Source: Chloroflexi bacterium HGW-Chloroflexi-6 (lineage in GTDB: Bacteria; Chloroflexota; Anaerolineae; Anaerolineales; Villigracilaceae). From it: DNA of 64,000 bases. Under the pieces are notes generated by a model. The model worked only from the letters and a program-made list of their open reading frames with translations, was not told the origin of the DNA and did not search any database. The position numbers and the translations under genes are program-made. The stretch is from NCBI GenBank assembly GCA_002840685.1, contig PHBU01000012.1:145800-209799 (forward strand). Reading direction: 5' to 3'. Below are positions 59,207 through 64,000 of the stretch, one piece after another. Each line of letters starts with the position of its first letter. Within the stretch, counting starts at the first letter, position 1.

Positions 59207-59319
59207 AGATAAGCCAGTCACGAAGAACGATTTAGTCCCCAAAGACAGATCGATAAAAATTGAGAGAGCAACCAGTCCCGTCAGAGACGCTTAGCCGTCT
59301 GGCTTAGAAGTCTGGCGAG

Positions 59320-59372
59320 CCGATGTTGAAATTGCGACATCGGTAAATTTGTCTCTCAAAACTGCTCTTGAC
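59320..59372 (+). promoter_or_regulatory. boxB-boxA-like antitermination site
   Basis: Hairpin CCGATGT/ACATCGG (59320-59343) followed by TGCTCTTGAC (59363-59372), like the boxA of rRNA leaders. Placed between P3 and 16S, where Nus-type antitermination sites are expected. Confidence 0.5.
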
Positions 59373-59417
59373 GGCCAACACGGTGCGGGTAGAAAGAAGC
59401 CCGCTCGGTTGACAGAA

Positions 59418-59444
59418 CCTTGACAACTGAAAAGTGATAGGAAG
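59418..59444 (+). other. 5' half of pre-16S processing stem
   Basis: 27 nt complementary to 61098-61124 at 25 of 27 positions; would form the RNase III-type stem around 16S. Confidence 0.75.
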
Positions 59445-59503
59445 TACGACAACCCTGTCGTTATAACTCCGTCAACTTTAACACCCGTAAGGGTGAGTAA
59501 TTT

Positions 59504-61012
<1,509 letters not shown>

Positions 61013-61097
61013 CTAGAGTTTGAACGCCCGCTTTCGAGCGGGTTGTTCCCAGCAAATCCACAAGGCAGCGGTGCCGAGTGGTGGCAGAAAAAATCTG

Positions 61098-61124
61098 CTT
61101 CCTATCACTTCTCAGTTGTTAAGG
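61098..61124 (+). other. 3' half of pre-16S processing stem
   Basis: Partner of 59418-59444, immediately before tRNA-Ile. Confidence 0.75.
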
Positions 61125-61136
61125 CCTGGATGCCAC

Positions 61137-61210
<74 letters not shown>

Positions 61211-61229
61211 CACACCCAGCTTGTATCCT

Positions 61230-61301
61230 GGGGATGTAGCTCAGCGGGAGAGCAGCGCCTTTGCAAGGCGAAGGTCACGGGTTCAAATCCCGTCATCTCC
61301 A
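61230..61301 (+). tRNA. tRNA-Ala (TGC)
   Basis: 72 nt. Acceptor GGGGATG/CATCTCC, anticodon loop TTTGCAA (TGC), T-arm ACGGGTTCAAATCCCGT, discriminator A. CCA is not encoded. It follows tRNA-Ile by 19 bases, the usual pair in a 16S-23S spacer. Confidence 0.97.
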
Positions 61302-61595
61302 CTGAGTCTGCAACAAATATAATGAGGAAGAGTTTGGTAGAGATAAAAAACAAAGTCTAAATCCGATTTTTATTCATCGCATGGCTTATCATGGCCCGGC
61401 GATGAGCCGGGTCGCTTCGTCTCTACTAGCAAAATTGAATATCGTTGAAGGGTAACCGATGCCCTTGAGTTTGTCTCCAGAGCATCGTTTACCAATCAAA
61501 TGGTGAATTTGTACCTTGACAACTGAATAGCAATTGATGATGTAGCCAATGAATTTGAAATAAGAAGAAAAAGTATCAATTTCTCCGTATCACGT
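61302..61595 (+). other. 16S-23S spacer, 3' part
   Basis: No gene. Contains short repeats, including TTGACAACTGAATAGC (61515-61530), which resembles the pre-16S leader segment at 59418 and is probably the pre-23S processing region. Confidence 0.55.

Positions 61596-64000
<2,405 letters not shown>

Noticed and set aside
59368..59395. Fourth rRNA promoter (TTGACG-16-TAGAAA)
   Set aside because: Poor -10, and the same bases fit a boxA-like antitermination site better.

Overview
The window looks like chromosomal DNA of a Chloroflexota bacterium, most likely of class Anaerolineae. The basis is the 16S rRNA style, the moderately high GC, the abundance of Ser/Thr kinases and PT-rich lipoproteins, and the hrcA-grpE-dnaK-dnaJ order behind a CIRCE element. 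This assignment is inferred from the sequence alone. There is no sign of plasmid, prophage, IS or CRISPR. The window opens inside a gene (dnaE) and closes inside 23S rRNA.

Layout. (1) 1-5.1 kb: the 3' part of dnaE, interrupted by a full intein with a LAGLIDADG endonuclease, followed by hairpins. (2) 5.2-8.1 kb: a small membrane protein, then a TetR repressor divergent from an F420/NADP oxidoreductase-like gene and an aldo/keto reductase, with two matching operators between them. (3) 8.1-12.1 kb: accessory genes, including an AT-richer two-gene stretch (membrane protein and P-loop kinase) beside attC-like inverted repeats, then an AAC(3)-like gene coupled to an enoyl-CoA hydratase. (4) 12.3-14.6 kb: PadR regulator, small membrane protein and MFS exporter. 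(5) 14.7-19.4 kb: heat-shock operon hrcA-grpE-dnaK-dnaJ. (6) 19.5-26.9 kb: a receptor-like kinase with a beta-propeller, then a maltodextrin uptake locus (binding protein, MalF-like, a broken MalG-like gene, GH13 amylase). A short leader ORF lies in front of the binding protein. (7) 27.2-34.5 kb: surface lipoprotein, then ligA, an M50-like membrane protein, a heparinase-like gene and a GT4 on one strand. (8) 34.6-39 kb: two paralogous proteins of a family I do not recognise, plus two membrane proteins. (9) 39-44 kb: thrC/thrB divergent pair and rpsO-pnp with a structured leader. (10) 44-53 kb: phosphate block (pstB, a Na/Pi cotransporter with a PhoU-like tail, pstSCAB), a caspase-like protease, and an OmpR-type two-component system. 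(11) 53-57.6 kb: pth, then a signalling operon (FHA-winged-helix regulator, Ser/Thr kinase, LiaF-like membrane protein, GIN-domain lipoprotein). (12) 57.6-64 kb: a glycosyltransferase, then an rRNA operon with three tandem promoters, 16S, tRNA-Ile, tRNA-Ala and 23S (incomplete).

How it fits together. Most of the window is housekeeping. The accessory interest lies in the intein; a probable sliding-clamp motif inserted into LigA that resembles the one in DnaE; the FHA-kinase-envelope operon; the caspase-like protein placed between phosphate uptake genes and a two-component system; the unrecognised paralog pair; and several regulatory structures (TetR operators, CIRCE, malE leader ORF, pnp leader). 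Several genes without a Shine-Dalgarno have a -10 box 6-8 nt before the start codon, which suggests leaderless mRNAs.
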